A stretch of DNA of 50,680 bases from Priapulus caudatus (taxonomy: Eukaryota; Priapulida; Priapulimorpha; Priapulimorphida; Priapulidae): NCBI RefSeq assembly GCF_000485595.1, contig NW_014578853.1, positions 1 through 50,680 on the forward strand, read 5' to 3'. Made by a program: the position numbers and the translations under genes. Of the stretch, positions 1 to 12,987 are shown one piece after another; position 1 is the first letter of the stretch; the number at the start of each line of letters is the position of its first letter. The notes below the pieces were generated by a model. The model made no database searches. It worked only from the letters and a program-made list of their open reading frames with translations, and was not told the origin of the DNA.

Positions 1-180
1 GCTTGAGCAACATGTACACGCACGCGCGCATTCTCATAACGTACACTTTGCCCATGAATTCATGCAGTAATCGTCTCCTCTTAATGTGACTCTGCCGCTA
101 GGTGGCCCGATGACGCCCTGCACATGTCCAACACCAACGTTGTCTATAGCGGGAAACGTGTTTCTAAAAAAACACCCAAA

Positions 181-3100
181 GATACAAATAGTATGAGCTG
201 AATTAAAGATACATTGGTGTTATATACACCCGGACGTAAATAACAGATACTAGTATGAAGGCACGATACCATATATGTTATATACACGGACGATAGGATA
301 CAATAGTAGAATGATAAAGATACATATAATGTTTCATAGTATCACCGGACGGTAGTTGCCTACAATACCAGATTGAACACGTAAATGGAAGATACCCCAT
401 ATAATGTTTATAATACCACGGCACGTATTTACAATACTAGATGACGTAAAGATACATATTATGCCTTAATATCACCACGGGGTAGGTATCAACATACTAG
501 AATGAACGTAAAGATTATCATATAGTTTTATTAACACGGACGTAGATACAATACTAGATCGACCGTACTAGATATCATAATATTTATATAGCACGGACGT
601 AGTTCATAACCTAGATGACGTAAAGATACAATATATGTTAATGAACACGGACGTAGTTACAATACTGAGATGCCACGTAAAGATACATGATACTGTTATA
701 TACACGGTACCGTAGGTACAATACTTAGATACGTAAGATACATTAAATGTTATAATACTACGGACGTAGATACAATACTCAGATAGCAGCGTAAAAGATA
801 CAATATATGTTTGTACAATACACGGGAACGTAGATACAATACCTAGATGACGTAAAGATACATATAATGTGATAAACACGGGACGTAGATACAATACTAG
901 ATGCACGTAAAGAGTTACATGATATTATGTATATCATGATCGCGGGGACTGTAGATACAATACTACAGACGACGTGAAAGATACGACCTATATTGTTAGG
1001 AGTACACGGACGTAGGGTACGAGAAGTACTAAAGAATGACGTAAAGATTACATATATGTTATACTGTACAGCGACGTAGATACAATACTGAGATGACGTA
1101 AAGATACATATATGTTATATACACGTGGACGTAGATATCAGCTAATACTAGATGACGTACACAGATAACATATATGTTATATAGCACGGCGTCTAGATAC
1201 AAACTAGTGACGTAAAGATACATAATGTAAGTACAACGGACGTAGAATACAATACTATATTAAAGACGATACATATATGTTACTATACACCGGACGTAAC
1301 GATACAATACTAGATGACGTAAAGATACATTATATGTTATAATACACGCGACGTAGATACAGATACTATATGAAAGGGACGCATACAATATATGTTTATA
1401 TACACGGACGTAAGGTTACAAATAGTAAAGATGACGTAAAGAGTACATGATATGTTTATATACGAACGGAACGTAGTTACAATAACTAGATGAACGTAAA
1501 GAGTAGCACTATATGTTTTATTATACAACAATCGGACGTAGTTATCAATACTAGATGCACGTGTAATAGATACATATATGTTGAATATTACCAACTGATC
1601 GGTAGGTACAGCATACTAGGATGACGTAAAGAATACACATTAGTAGTGTTTTATATCCACGACGTAGATATCAATTACTAGAGATGAGCGTAAAGAGACA
1701 GATATGTTGATCATACACGGACGTAGTTACAATACCTCAGAGATGACGGTAAAGATACACTATATGTTGATAATACACGGACGTAGTACTAATACTAGAT
1801 GACGTAAAGATACATATATTATATACACGGACGTAGGTCAGATACTACATGACGTAAAGAATACAGTTATACTGTTATATACACTAGGACGAATACGAAT
1901 ACTAGATGACGTAAAGATCAACATATATTTATATACACGGTACTAGAATACAAGTACTAGATGATACGTAAAGATAATATATGTTATCATACCCGGGACG
2001 TAGATACAATACTAGATGGACGTAAAGATAAACATATAGTTATGAGGGATTACAGCATATAGCACGGACGTAGATACAATAGCTAGAGGACATAAAAGAA
2101 TACATATATGTTATATCCACACGTGACGCTAGGTACAATAACTAATGAACGATAAAGATACATATAAGCTATATAATAACACGACGTAGATACAAACTGA
2201 AGAGAGATACACGTAAAGATATAGTATAATGTATATACACGGACGCCTAGATACAAATACAAGGAGTGAACGTAAAGATAAACATATTATGTTATAACTA
2301 CCACGGACGTAGATACAATACTGAGACGTATAAGACCTACAATATATGTTATCATACACGGACGAGATACAAATACTAGATGGACGTAGAGAGATACATA
2401 TATGTTATATACACGGACCGTAGATTACAGCATACTATGATGAAGGACGATACAAGTATAATGTTATATACACGGAACGTAGATACAAATACTAGATGAC
2501 GTAAAGATACATATATGTTTATATACACGGACGTAGATACAATACTATATGAATGGAGCCGATACGATATATTTATACTACACGGACCGTAGATACAATA
2601 CTAAGTGACGTAAAGATACATATATGTTATATACACGGACGTAGATACCAATACTATTATGATATACGTAAAGATACATATAGTTAATATATCACGGACC
2701 GTAGTTACACGATACTAATGACGTAAAGACTACGATATATGTTATATACACGGACGTAGATACAGATCCACTGAGATGACGTAGGAAGATTACTAGTATG
2801 TTATATACACGGACGTAGTTACAGATACTATATGACGTAAAGATACATAATGTGTATATACACCGGACCCCTTAGACGACAATACAATAAGTGACGTATA
2901 AGATAATATATGATATAATACACGGACGTAGGTACAATACTAGCCATGAAACGTAAAGATAACATATATGTTAACACAGACGACGTAGATACAATTAACT
3001 AGAGTGTACGTACATAGATACACTACTACTGGTAAACATACAACTGGACGGTAGATAACAATACTACCATTGAACGTAAATATACCATATATGGTTTAAA

Positions 3101-3190
3101 ACACCTACGAACGTAAGATACAATAGTAATGACGTTAAAGAACTATATATGTTATATACACGGACCGTAGATACAATACTAGGATGACGC
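181..3190. repeat. 52-bp satellite array
   Basis: About 55 imperfect copies of a roughly 52-bp AT-rich unit built from gacgtaaagatacatatatg, ttatatacacggacgtagat and acaatactagat. Most copies carry small insertions, consistent with raw long-read sequence. Open frames across it are accidental. The 180 bases before it show nothing recognisable. Confidence 0.9.
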
Positions 3191-5690
3191 GGCTGTTGTA
3201 TTACCTATCAGTATCTCGCGATCTTATAGTGAGTTACGGTTTCTAAGAATTCACATGCATAATCGATACATGTCCTTAATAAAAAATGATCCACTGTAGC
3301 AGTTTGAGTTAATTTGACACCACGCATTAAACCTAATTTAATTAAGCAAAATATGCCCAACGTCAGGCAAGGTTCAAGACCGCATTAGGCTTCATACGCA
3401 AGCCCTGTGAGTACGGAGTTTAGGGCCGGTAGAAAAAAGTGTAATTTTACCCTATCATGATCTCTGCGATGATATATGAGGCTTAAAAGCGTGTTCTTAA
3501 AATCTGCTTGTTTGTATACATCGCATAATGATACACGGTCTTAGAAATATATCAACTGTGACGTTCGAAGTTAATTGACCCACGAATTAATCCACTAATT
3601 AAATTAAGCAGTTATTCACCTCCGCCGCGGAGCGGTCATAGCCATTGCGATAGGCTATTGATAGCCGCCATGGTCTCGCGAAGGACGTCGAGTAATTATA
3701 AAATTCAGACCATTCAATACAGTGCGTGATGATACATTTCTTAGAAATAATCATTGTGAGTTCGAGTTTAATTGACCAAGCACGATTAACCTAATTCAAT
3801 TAGCTCTGTTATTCACTGCGCAGTCAAGCTCCATAGGGCTATACCAGGGCGTGGTAGTACGGGTTTTAGCCGTTAGACCACAAAAGTGTGATTGAACCTA
3901 TCGATATCTCGCGATCATACGCTGTATGAGTTTCCGCGCGTTTCTAAGGAATTCGAGCATGCATAATGATTACATGGTCTTTGAGCGTATAAAGAAATGG
4001 GACACTCGTGAAGCTTTTCGAGTGTAATGTGGAGCCCAGCGACTCTGACCACGAGTTAACCTATCATTAATTAGCTTGTATTCACCCGCGAACGGTTGAT
4101 TGCCTATCATGCAGGCTATTAAAACCATGGTCTTCTGCGAAGGAGTCGTGTGTATAATCAAGATATTCTAACATGTCGTGATGCTACAATCTTGAGAAGA
4201 TAAATCACTGTGAGTTTATCGAGTCTAATTCCATTGACCCACGATTAACTAAACTAATTAGTCTGTTTATTCACTGTATGTGAGTTGAAGAGCACGGAAC
4301 GTCTGAAGCCCCACATAGGACTATGACAGGCCTGGTAGTAGCGTGTAAGCGCAGCCGTAATAAAACCCATGTATTCCCTAAATCATGAATCCCTACTGCG
4401 ATCTATCCGATGAGATACGTTTCTTGACGAATTCTAACCAATGCAAATGGAATACATGTCTTAAGAAAAATAACACAGTGAGTTTTCGAGAATTAAGATT
4501 AGGCTAGTTATACGCATGGCTCGCGAAGGAGTTCGAGTTATAATTCTACATGCGTGATGATACATGTCTTAGAAACATAATCATTGTGAGTTTCGATTAA
4601 TTGACCCACGATTCTAACCTAATTAATTAGCTGTTATTGCCACAGCGCGGAGCCCCATAGGCTATTTATAATCGCATGTCTCGCGAAGGAGTCGAGTTAT
4701 AATTTCTAGAATCTACATGCAGTGATGCTACATATGCTTAAGAAAATAATCACTGTGAGTTTCGAGGTCTAATTTACCCACGAATTAACCCATATTAATT
4801 AGGCTTTATTCCACGCGCGGCCATGCCCAATGCATAGGCTAGTATACGCATGTCTCCGCAGAAGGAGTCGGAGTGCTATTAATTCTAGGAATTCTACGAT
4901 GCGTGATGATACAGCCTTAGAAATAATCACTTGTTAGTTTCGAGGTTAATTGACCTCCATCACGAATTAACCTAATTAATACTGTTAATTCACGCCGGTC
5001 AAGCCCATAGGCTATACCGGCTTTAGTACGGGTTTAGCCAGCCGGTAGAAAAGTGTATTTACCTATCATAAGTCTGCGATCTAATATGAGTACGTTTCTA
5101 GAATTATTACCATGTTATAATGATACATGCTTAAATAATCAACTGGGAGTCGAAGTGTAAAAATTTTTTTACCCACGATTTAACCTAATTTATTAGCTTT
5201 ATTCACGAGAGAGCGCGTCATGGCCCATAGGCTAATTATAAACGCATGTCTCGCGAAGGAGTCGAGTTATAATTCTACATGCGTGATGATTAACATGTCT
5301 CCTACAGAAATGAATTCATTGTGAGTTTCAGAGAGTTAATAATAGAACCCACGCATTAACCTAATTAATTATTTGTTATTCAGGGAAAGCGCGGTCAAGC
5401 CCATAGGCTTATACAGGCCTGTAGTACGGGTTAGCCAGCCGAGAAAGTGCGTAATTTATACTATCATATCTCAGCGATCTTTATATGAGATACCCGTTTC
5501 CTAGAATTCTACATGCATACATGATACAATGTCTTAAAAACCATCACTGCGTAGTTTCGAGTTATATTGACCCACGATTGAAACCTAATTAAATTAGCTG
5601 TTATTTACCGCGCGTCAATGCCTCATATCCAGACATATGCGTATTATATACGCATGGTCTCTGGCTAAGTGAGTCGAGTTATTAATTCTC
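3191..5690. repeat. Composite long-unit satellite array (two alternating monomer types)
   Basis: The units share a core running from ttctacatgc-tgatgatacat through cttagaaataatcactgtga, gtttcgagttaattgaccca, cgattaacctaattaattag to gctgttattcac. The core is followed either by taggctat-tatacgcatgtc, tcgcgaaggagtcgagttat or by gcccataggctatac-ggcct, gtagtacgggtttagccg, gtgtaatttacctatcatat, ctcgcgatctatatgag. Units are about 165-230 bp. Indel noise is heavy. A related single unit lies inside the TIR element at 12988-13687. Confidence 0.85.
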
Positions 5691-5694
5691 TAGA

Positions 5695-6035
5695 AATTCT
5701 AGACATGCGGGCCATGCAGACAGGTGGTCGTTCTATACCAGGTGGCTACACCGATCTACCGATCGCACGGAGCTGTGAAGCTGACAGACATATGGTCGTT
5801 CTCATACACGTTGGCCGTTTCTCTCAGTACAGGTGGCTACAACCGTATCCCCGACCATACCCACAAAGGAAGCTGTGAACGCTGTGGAACAGATCAGTCG
5901 TACGTTCTATACAGGTGGTCGTGCCCTATATACATGTGGCAACACCGTATCTCTCCACCACCCGAAAGCGTGAACGCTGTGAACAGACAAGTGGATCGTT
6001 CTAATTACAGTTTGCCCGTTGTATGCGATGTTTTA
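5695..6035 (+). repeat. About 78-bp repeat array, forward orientation
   Basis: Unit contains acaggtggtcgttctataca, ggtggctacaccgtat and gaagctgtgaacgctgtgaa. About four copies. The same unit recurs in reverse orientation at 6990-8425 and forward again at about 8640-8870. Confidence 0.82.
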
Positions 6036-6989
6036 GTAGCCGTCCCTACTTCTTCGCAGTGAGAGTGATACGTGTCCGGTTGAGGAGGCCCAGAGCGAAT
6101 ATAGTATTCTAGTCATGGTATATATATTCAGTGGACAGTTACTGCATGCTTACTCAAGACCCGCATGAGCCGTTTATATTGTGTTAGTTGGTGTTGGTGG
6201 CGTGCGCGTTTTTTATGCATTATCATTATATACCCAATTCACCGTCCTTTGTTACTGTTTGCTATCTTATGCTCACTGCTGTTCTTATACAGCGGACAAT
6301 ATACAGTAGAAGTCCAAAAAATCCGGATGCCAGAAATCCGACCAACGCGCGATGAAACCTTTCGAAAACATGACCTTCAGCCATTATGAATACACGCTGT
6401 TCTTTTTTGGTAGTGAAAATAATTTATGTTTACATTTTTGTCAAGTGTTGACCTATTTTCCCTTTAAAACTGCTCGTTTTTTAAATTCAATGAAGCCATG
6501 CTGTATTTGCCTAATGAAAAAAACAACTCAAATTTAACTTGTTCTTCTCTATCTTCATTTTTATTGCAAGTTTTAAAACCTACTGGTAAGTGACGGCGAA
6601 CAGCCGGACGATGTTGAATGTCGTAAATGTTGAATCGATTACTCCAGCGTCTACTGCATCGTCATGATAAAATATCAATAAGCCTAATACAATTAATTAA
6701 TCGTTCGCCTTTTAAGAATATATAATCGAGTATAGGAATATATTGGACTCCAAAATCAGTATAAAGAAAATTAACTTTCGTTGAACACATCGTGGATCCA
6801 AGTATAAATCTGGTATAAGTTAAATAGTTAAATATAAAAAACGTGTACAGTTAGATGTATAAGGATTTTGAAAGAGTGAAAACGTGTAACCCCCGTTGCC
6901 CGAAACAGATCAAAATTTCTGAACCAAATAGTCGCTCTAATTGGAGTCGACTCTGCCCGTGGTTTCAGCGCTAAGAAGAGCAGACGGAC
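6036..6989. other. Unique AT-rich core between opposed repeat arrays; no gene recognised
   Basis: About 0.95 kb of low-noise, AT-rich sequence between the forward and reverse 78-bp arrays. Two short overlapping plus-strand frames (74 and 61 codons, 6165-6537) exist, with no recognisable domain. I see no promoter, RNA gene or TIR that I can support. Confidence 0.5.
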
Positions 6990-8425
6990 GCTAACAGATG
7001 CTTGTTTGTGTCACAAAGCGTTACAGCTTTCCCGTGGATTGGTGGTGATAGGTGTAAGCCACCTGTATAGAACGGCCACCTGTTCTGTTCAAAGCGTTCA
7101 CAGCTTCCCGTGGATGGGTGGATGATACGGTGTAGACCCACCTCTGTATAATGACAGGACCGTGCACGTCTGTCTGTCTGCACAGCTATCCCAGTAGATG
7201 GTGGTGAATACGGAAGTGTAGCCCACCTGTATAGAAGCGACCACCTGTAATAAAAAGAAAAAAAAATAGAACGTAACAAACCGCCGATCGCACGCTGCCT
7301 GTGTTCATGAGCAGGCCTTGGCGCGCCGACGCGTCCTTGTGCTTACAGCTTCCCGTGGATGGTGCGGGATACGGTGTAGCACGACCTGATATAGAAACGC
7401 GACCACCTGTCCTGTTGCCACAGCTCGTCCCGCTGGATGGGTGGGGATAACGGTGTAGCGCACCCTGTATGAAACGACCACCATATATCAGCGAACATGA
7501 CCACCTGTCTGTTACCAGCGTAACAGCTTCCCGTGCGATGAGTGGTGACCTACGGTGCCTAGGCCACCCTGTATAGGAATCGACACTTGTCCTGTTAACA
7601 ACGCCCGTTCCGGCAGGCGCGCCCCCACGCTCCATCTGCGCGCACGGGTAGAACAGCCGATCGTCGGAGGATCGTGATGTACAGAAGAGCTGAGCGCGAC
7701 CAGTCTCATACACTGTACTGATGCCTTCCCGTGGATGGTGGGAATACGGTGTAGCCACCCTGTATAAAAACGACCACCGTATATATGAACGCACCACCTG
7801 TCCCCGTTCATCAGGACGTACAGCATCTCCGAGTGATGGTGGTGATCGGTGTAAGCCAACTGTGATAAGAACCCAGGCCCCCTGTCTCGTTCACAGCGTG
7901 TAACGAGCTCCCGTGGATGGTTGGTGATACGGTGATAGCCACGCTTATAGGAAGCACCACGCTGTCTGTCACACAGACAGCGTTAACAGCGTCCCGTGGA
8001 TGATGGTGATACGGGTTGTAGCCGACCTGTAATAGACGCGGGCCAGCTCCCCTGTTTGCTCACAGGCGTTAACAGCTTCCCCGTGATGGTGGAATACGGT
8101 GTACGCCAGCTGTATACGCCCTTAATAGAACGACCACCTGTCTGTTCACAGCTCGGGTTGAACGAGCTTTCGTGGATGGTGGCGGATGACGGATGTAAGC
8201 CACCCTGTATAGCGAAAACAGCCACCGGATGTCTGTACATCAACTGCGGACTCACGAGCTCCAACGAGTGGTGGGGAATCGGTGTACCACTAGATTAAGA
8301 CGGCCAACCTGTCTGCTCACTGACGATTAAGCTTTCCGCTGGATGGTGGGGATGATACGGTGTAGCCACCTGTATATGAACGCCACCTGTCTGTTCACAG
8401 CGTTAACAGCGTTCGCGTGGAATGG
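6990..8425 (-). repeat. About 78-bp repeat array, reverse orientation
   Basis: About 18 copies of the reverse complement of the 5695-6035 unit: cgtggatggtggtgatacgg, tgtagccacctgtatagaac, gaccacctgtctgttcacag, cgttaacagcttcc. Insertion noise is heavy. The long frame on the minus strand (7186-7797) is a by-product. Confidence 0.87.
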
Positions 8426-8639
8426 TGTGACACTTTTTTATAAATGATTATATTACGTGGACACAACTGATGGTACAGACAAAAGTGGGAAATGGAGTGG
8501 ATTTTATTAGTGTAAGGCCAATTGCGCCGAAGTAAATAGCGAAATGGTGTAGACATTCTCTCTCTTTTTACTAAATAGACCGAAATGGGGAATTAGCCCC
8601 AGTAGGCGAAAATGGGAGTAGCCCAACTGAGAGGCATAG

Positions 8640-8870
8640 AAGCCCTACGTATAAACCTACCAACCACGTAGAGCATCTGTGAAACGCTGGCCTGACGAGA
8701 AACAGGTGTCTTCTATAACAGGTGGGCGCGTCCGTTACAGGTAAATGGATACACCATTGTACCCTCCCGTCTTCTCACTCATCCAAGCTGGGAAGCTGTG
8801 AACCCGCTGTCAACGACAAGGTGCCGCTTCCTATACAGGTGCTACACCGCGGTCACTCCTCACCCGATGC
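8640..8870 (+). repeat. Degenerate forward 78-bp repeat units
   Basis: Two to three diverged units (ctataacaggtgggc, aagctgtgaacccgctgt, tatacaggtgctacaccg) in forward orientation, after about 200 bp of AT-rich sequence that holds nothing recognisable. Confidence 0.6.
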
Positions 8871-9500
8871 CATCGAACTGACGAGACGCTGTTGAATAGA
8901 GACAAGGTGGCGCGAAGTTTTAGATACAGGGTGCGCCGAGGTAAATAGTGCGCCGTGGGTCGCCGACGGGTAGAGACAGTAATCGCGGGCAAGCCGAGGG
9001 AGTACCATATGCCGCCGAGGTAATAGTGCGCCGCCGACGCGTAAACAGTACGCGCCGAGGGGTAATATGCACTGCATCGACAGGTGAGAACGAGTACGTC
9101 GGCCGAACGGGGTCACAGTACGCGGCCGAGGGTAAAAGTGCGCGCCCGACGGGTTAAACATGCGCGCCGACCGGGTTTTAAACAGTGCGCCTCCGAGGTT
9201 AATAGTACGTGCCGAGGGTAAATAGTGCGCGCCCGACCGGTAAACAGTGCGCGCCGAGGGTAAATGATGCGCGCCTAAACGGGTAAGCAAGTGTGCGCCG
9301 AGGTAAATAGTGCAGCCGCCGACAGGGTAAACAGTGCGCGCCGAGGGTAAATAGTGCGCGCCGATGGGTAAAACAGTCGCGCGTCCGAGAAAAATAGTCG
9401 CGCGCCGACGAGTAAACTGTCCCGCGGCCGAGGGTAAATAGTGCGCGCCGATGGGTAAACAGTGCGCGCCGAGGGTAAATAGTGCGCTGGCCGACGGGTA
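8871..9500. repeat. GC-rich 20/41-bp minisatellite
   Basis: Alternation of gcgccgagggtaaatagtgc and gcgccgacgggtaaacagtg, giving a 20-bp repeat with a 41-bp higher-order period, about 15 dimers. It is noisier at its left end. Confidence 0.88.
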
Positions 9501-10278
9501 ACACTTGGTGGCGGAGAACAGCGCACGCGTGTGTGATTTGTCGACATGATGACATTGTTTTATTCATCACTAAATCTTCGTAAACAATGGTAAATATACA
9601 CACGCGCGGGCTCGTTTTGATTCTCGTTTCCTCTCTCGCTCTCTTCGTCTCGTAACAAACAAATTATCAATCATCATCAAAATTATATTATTTTACAAAC
9701 AAGTAGTATTTTAATATAGTAGTATACTGTCCATAAAAACGTGGTAACAAAGCTTTGCTAGGCTGAAACAAAAATACCGAAGCCATATACAAGCAATAGG
9801 GGGCGCTGCGGTCGCGTCGCGTGGCCGCAGCAGCGCAACAGCGACGCGCAGACGACGTGTGTCGCAGCATGCACGGTCGCCGTCGCGCAACACAGCGCAC
9901 GACACAGTGAGGGACACACACGCGCGGCGGCGGTGGTGACGTTATGCCGTGTGCTGCACGCAAGCGCATGCCCGCGCACCAACACCAACAGACCTGTGAG
10001 TGTGGGGGGGGGTGAGTCTTGCTTGCCCAGCCCCGCTTGATCTATCTTTCCTCCCCCTCACCCGGGGGGTGGGAGGGGGAAGGGGAGGACGGTGGGGACC
10101 TCTGCGGGCGGAACGACGGGAGTGTTTACGATGACAAGTGAGCATTCGGGAAACGAGAATGAAAAAGGAGAGAGAGAGAGAGGGCGAGATAGATAGATAC
10201 AGAGAGAGAGAGAGAGATAGAGGGCGAGATAGATAGATACAGAGAGAAAGAAAGAGAGAGAGAGAGAGAGAGAGATAG

Positions 10279-10334
<56 letters not shown>

Positions 10335-11741
10335 GAAGAGAAAGAGAAAGAAAAGTGGAGGAAGACGGAGCGGGAAGAAGAGGAGGAAGACGAGGAGGGA
10401 AAATCAGAGGGTAAAGGAGAGGGTAGGACGAAAGGAAGACGAAAGGAGGGTAGATGAAACACACGCACGCACAGGTCCCCGATGCTCTGAAATCTCCCTT
10501 CCACCCAATTTAAACACGGCCGGCTGGCGTCACCACCGTCGCACACGAGCGTTCCGGTACACACCACGTCACGATCAACTGTTACTTTTCAAGCACATCA
10601 TATAACAACTCGACATACGGAGCCTCCCTCGGATCAACCACCCACCCACCGTGGGGGTGGTGGAAGGGTGGTCCAACAGGGAGGATCATTTTTAATACAA
10701 CTTTTTACATCAACAGGGTAAAAACTAAAACTATATCGTTGATATACTAAAATACTGAAGATCTGAAAACCCTTACTTACACATTTTTACAGCGCAAAAA
10801 ACAAACAAACAAACAAACAAACAAACAACAAGTACAGAGAATTTAAAAAGTGAGCGTTGAGACGATGGCGGGAGAAGGTGGCGACACCTGGTGTCGCGGG
10901 AGGAAAAAACGCGTCCGAGTAAATTCTCACGTTAAACGATATCGAATTCTTGATTTAAAAACAAACGACTTCGCAGGCCGATTAACGATTAATTAGCCAC
11001 TGCTAAATACACAATTTCTCGCGCACGCAGCCTTAAAATGGCGTCCGCGACCACAAGAGACGTTCTCTTGTCGCGACCGATCTCTCCCCCGCTCGCCACG
11101 CGGGAGGTAGGGACCGATTACAAAAAGAAAATCGCAAGGGGGTCGTCACGGCGATGACATGTGCCGGCACCACCTGCCACCGTCGGCACGAAACGAGCAG
11201 GATGTCGTCGCCTGATCGCCGTTTTCAACGACGACGAGAGACGAGTTAAGCTCGGCTACCAAGTCCGCGCCGCCGGTGGCAGACGCGTGCGCGCGCGACG
11301 CGAGCATGCTCTCTTGTTTCCCGTGACGCGGAAGCACGAGAGAGAATCGCGGTACGACGAACGAAAAAAACAACCGGTACAGCGGCGGCGGATAACGACA
11401 ACATCTGCGATTGAAAAAACGGGGTCCGGTATCTACAAGTGGCACGTGTCGCGCGCGGGGGCGTCGCTCGCCAGGGGGCGCCGCCGTGCCCCTCACCCGC
11501 CTAACGCTAAGCTCGATCGATTATTATTGGACCGCGCAGGCCACGAGCGCGGCCGTCCGGGGTCATGACCTTTCGACACCTCGTGCGACCTTCGCACGCA
11601 GGGGGCGTTGAGGTCGCCTCGGCCCGGACAGCCGTGCGCGCGGCGCGGGGCAAGGATTGGACAGTTAAATACGTGTCGCTAATTTCTGACGAATCACGGT
11701 GGAGATAGTCGCGATTATCGCCGACGAATCAGAATCACTCG
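9501..11741. other. TCF 3' flank/UTR region with microsatellites; no other gene seen
   Basis: Contains a GA-rich tract (about 10160-10360, with a duplicated gagggcgagatagatagata segment), a (CAAA)n run near 10797-10830, and GC-rich sequence at 10840-11740. Overlapping opposed frames at 11146-11611 look like composition effects (Arg/Ala/Pro-rich on both strands). An AGGGGGCGC word lies at 11473. Part of it should be 3' UTR of the TCF gene. Confidence 0.5.
9559..9564 (-). terminator. Candidate poly(A) signal AATAAA for the TCF gene
   Basis: TTTATT on the plus strand gives AATAAA on the minus strand about 2.8 kb past the TCF stop. A variant ATTAAA also lies at 10691-10696, 1.7 kb past the stop. 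Which is used cannot be told from sequence alone. Confidence 0.25.
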
Positions 11742-11880
11742 GTGGGCTTCACTCAGCATCTTCCTCCTCATCCTCATCCCCGTGAATCACTCAGCATCTT
11801 CCTCCTCATCCTCATCCCCGTGAAGCATCTTCCTCCTCATCCTCATCCCCGTGAATCACTCAGCTTCTTCAGCATCAAAA
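11742..11880. repeat. About 37-bp minisatellite
   Basis: Three to four copies of a unit made of cactcagcatcttcctcctc followed by atcctcatccccgtgaat; one copy is shortened. Diverged CTCCTC-rich sequence continues to about 12030. Confidence 0.8.
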
Positions 11881-12071
11881 TAGGCTTCACACTTCCTTTT
11901 CGTCTGCCTTCTCGCTCTCCTCCTCATCCCTGCCCTCCTCCTCATCCGTCCCGTCAGCATCATCATAATTTCGCTGAATCACTCGGTGGGTTTCACTCCT
12001 CCTCCTCCTCCTCATCCGAGAATCTCTGCATCGCGCACCTAGCTCAGTAACTATCTTTCTCTCTGTGTCTA

Positions 12072-12265
12072 CCCCTTTCCCTCTCTCTCTCTCTCTCGCT
12101 CTATCTCTCTCTCTCTGTTGTTTTCTCTCACTCTCTCTCTCTCTCTCTCTGTTGTTTTCTCTCACTCTCTCTCTCTCTCTCTCTGTTGTTTTCTCTCACT
12201 CTCTCTCTTTCTCTCTCTCTCTCTCTCACTCTCTCTCTTTCTCTCTCTCTCTCTATCTATCTTCG
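12072..12265. repeat. CT-rich tract with about 34-bp internal period
   Basis: Three copies of ctctctctgttgttttctct with intervening (CT)n, then plain (CT)n and ctatctatct. It codes Ser/Leu runs in every frame and is not a gene. It lies in the presumed 3' UTR just past the TCF stop. Confidence 0.88.
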
Positions 12266-12391
12266 CACATATACACACGACGAGGTCGCGCACTATTTAC
12301 ACATCCCTTACATTTCCCACGCGCACGCGCATGGCGGGCAGGGCGGCGACCCCCGGCGGGCGTCGCCGCAACCCGGGGGGGGGGGCCGCGA

Positions 12392-12854
12392 TCACGTGGC
12401 CGACGCGGACACGGACACGGACACGGGCGGCGTCATCTGCGTCGACGAAGTGATCATCGCTTCCTGCGACGTCAGGCTGGACGAGTGCGGCGACAACGGC
12501 GACGATGACGTCGTCGTCTCCGTGCCGACGACCTTCCTCTCCGTCGTCGCTGCCGCCAGCAGAGGAGGATCGACCTTCTCTGTTGCGGCGACGGTGGAGG
12601 CGCCGGTCGAGGTGGACGTCGCGTCGACGCGCAAGAGTTCCGCGGCGGCGGCGGCGGCGGCAGCGGATGCGGCGGCGGCGGCTGCGCCGCAGCAGTCGTT
12701 GTCGGTGGTCTGCGAGTCAGGTGACGTCATCATCGTGTCCTGCGAACGCACGCTGCAGTCGCCGAAGTCTTCGATGTCGTCCTCGCCATTCTGAATCGAC
12801 GCGTCCTCGGAGCTGTCATCACCGCCCGTGTAGCGGATGCACTTTTTCTTCCTC
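12392..12854 (-). CDS. TCF/LEF: TCF/LEF terminal exon: second part of C-clamp plus C-terminal tail
   Basis: The exon follows a good acceptor (pyrimidine-rich, ending ccgcag) and starts with a single G that completes the last codon of either C-clamp exon (CG+G = Arg or CA+G = Gln). It then reads RKKKCIRYTGGDDSSED, the basic/Cys end of the C-clamp, which supplies the last zinc-ligand cysteine. 153 codons follow to a TGA at 12392-12394. After the clamp comes an acidic stretch (NGEDDIEDF), then a long alanine run, then a Ser/Thr-rich tail ending in alternating Ser/Val. I do not see a PLSLT-type CtBP-binding motif that some vertebrate TCF7L2 tails carry. The reading frame is intact, unlike the noisy exon at 25380. 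The antisense frames over this exon (poly-Arg/Ala) are shadows of its GC-rich repeats. Confidence 0.93.
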
Positions 12855-12987
12855 CTGCGGAGAAAGAGACAAGCGAACGGCGCGATGATGCATGAGCGTG
12901 GCTGACGGCGGGGCAAAGATGGCTGCCGCGCGAAAGGTGGAGGGGCGTCGCGAGGGGGGAACAAACATGGCTGCCATGCAGAGAGCA

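Noticed and set aside
181-5690. CRISPR-like regularly spaced repeats
   Set aside because: Whole units repeat without unique spacers, units are too long and variable, and the genome is animal; these are satellites.
7186-7859. Overlapping 203- and 115-codon minus-strand frames
   Set aside because: Lie within the noisy 78-bp array and follow its period; no homologous domain.
10058-10567. 169-codon minus-strand Ser/Leu-rich frame downstream of TCF
   Set aside because: Produced by the GA tract at 10160-10360.
12505-12888. 127-codon plus-strand frame rich in Arg/Ser
   Set aside because: Antisense shadow of the GC-rich terminal TCF exon.
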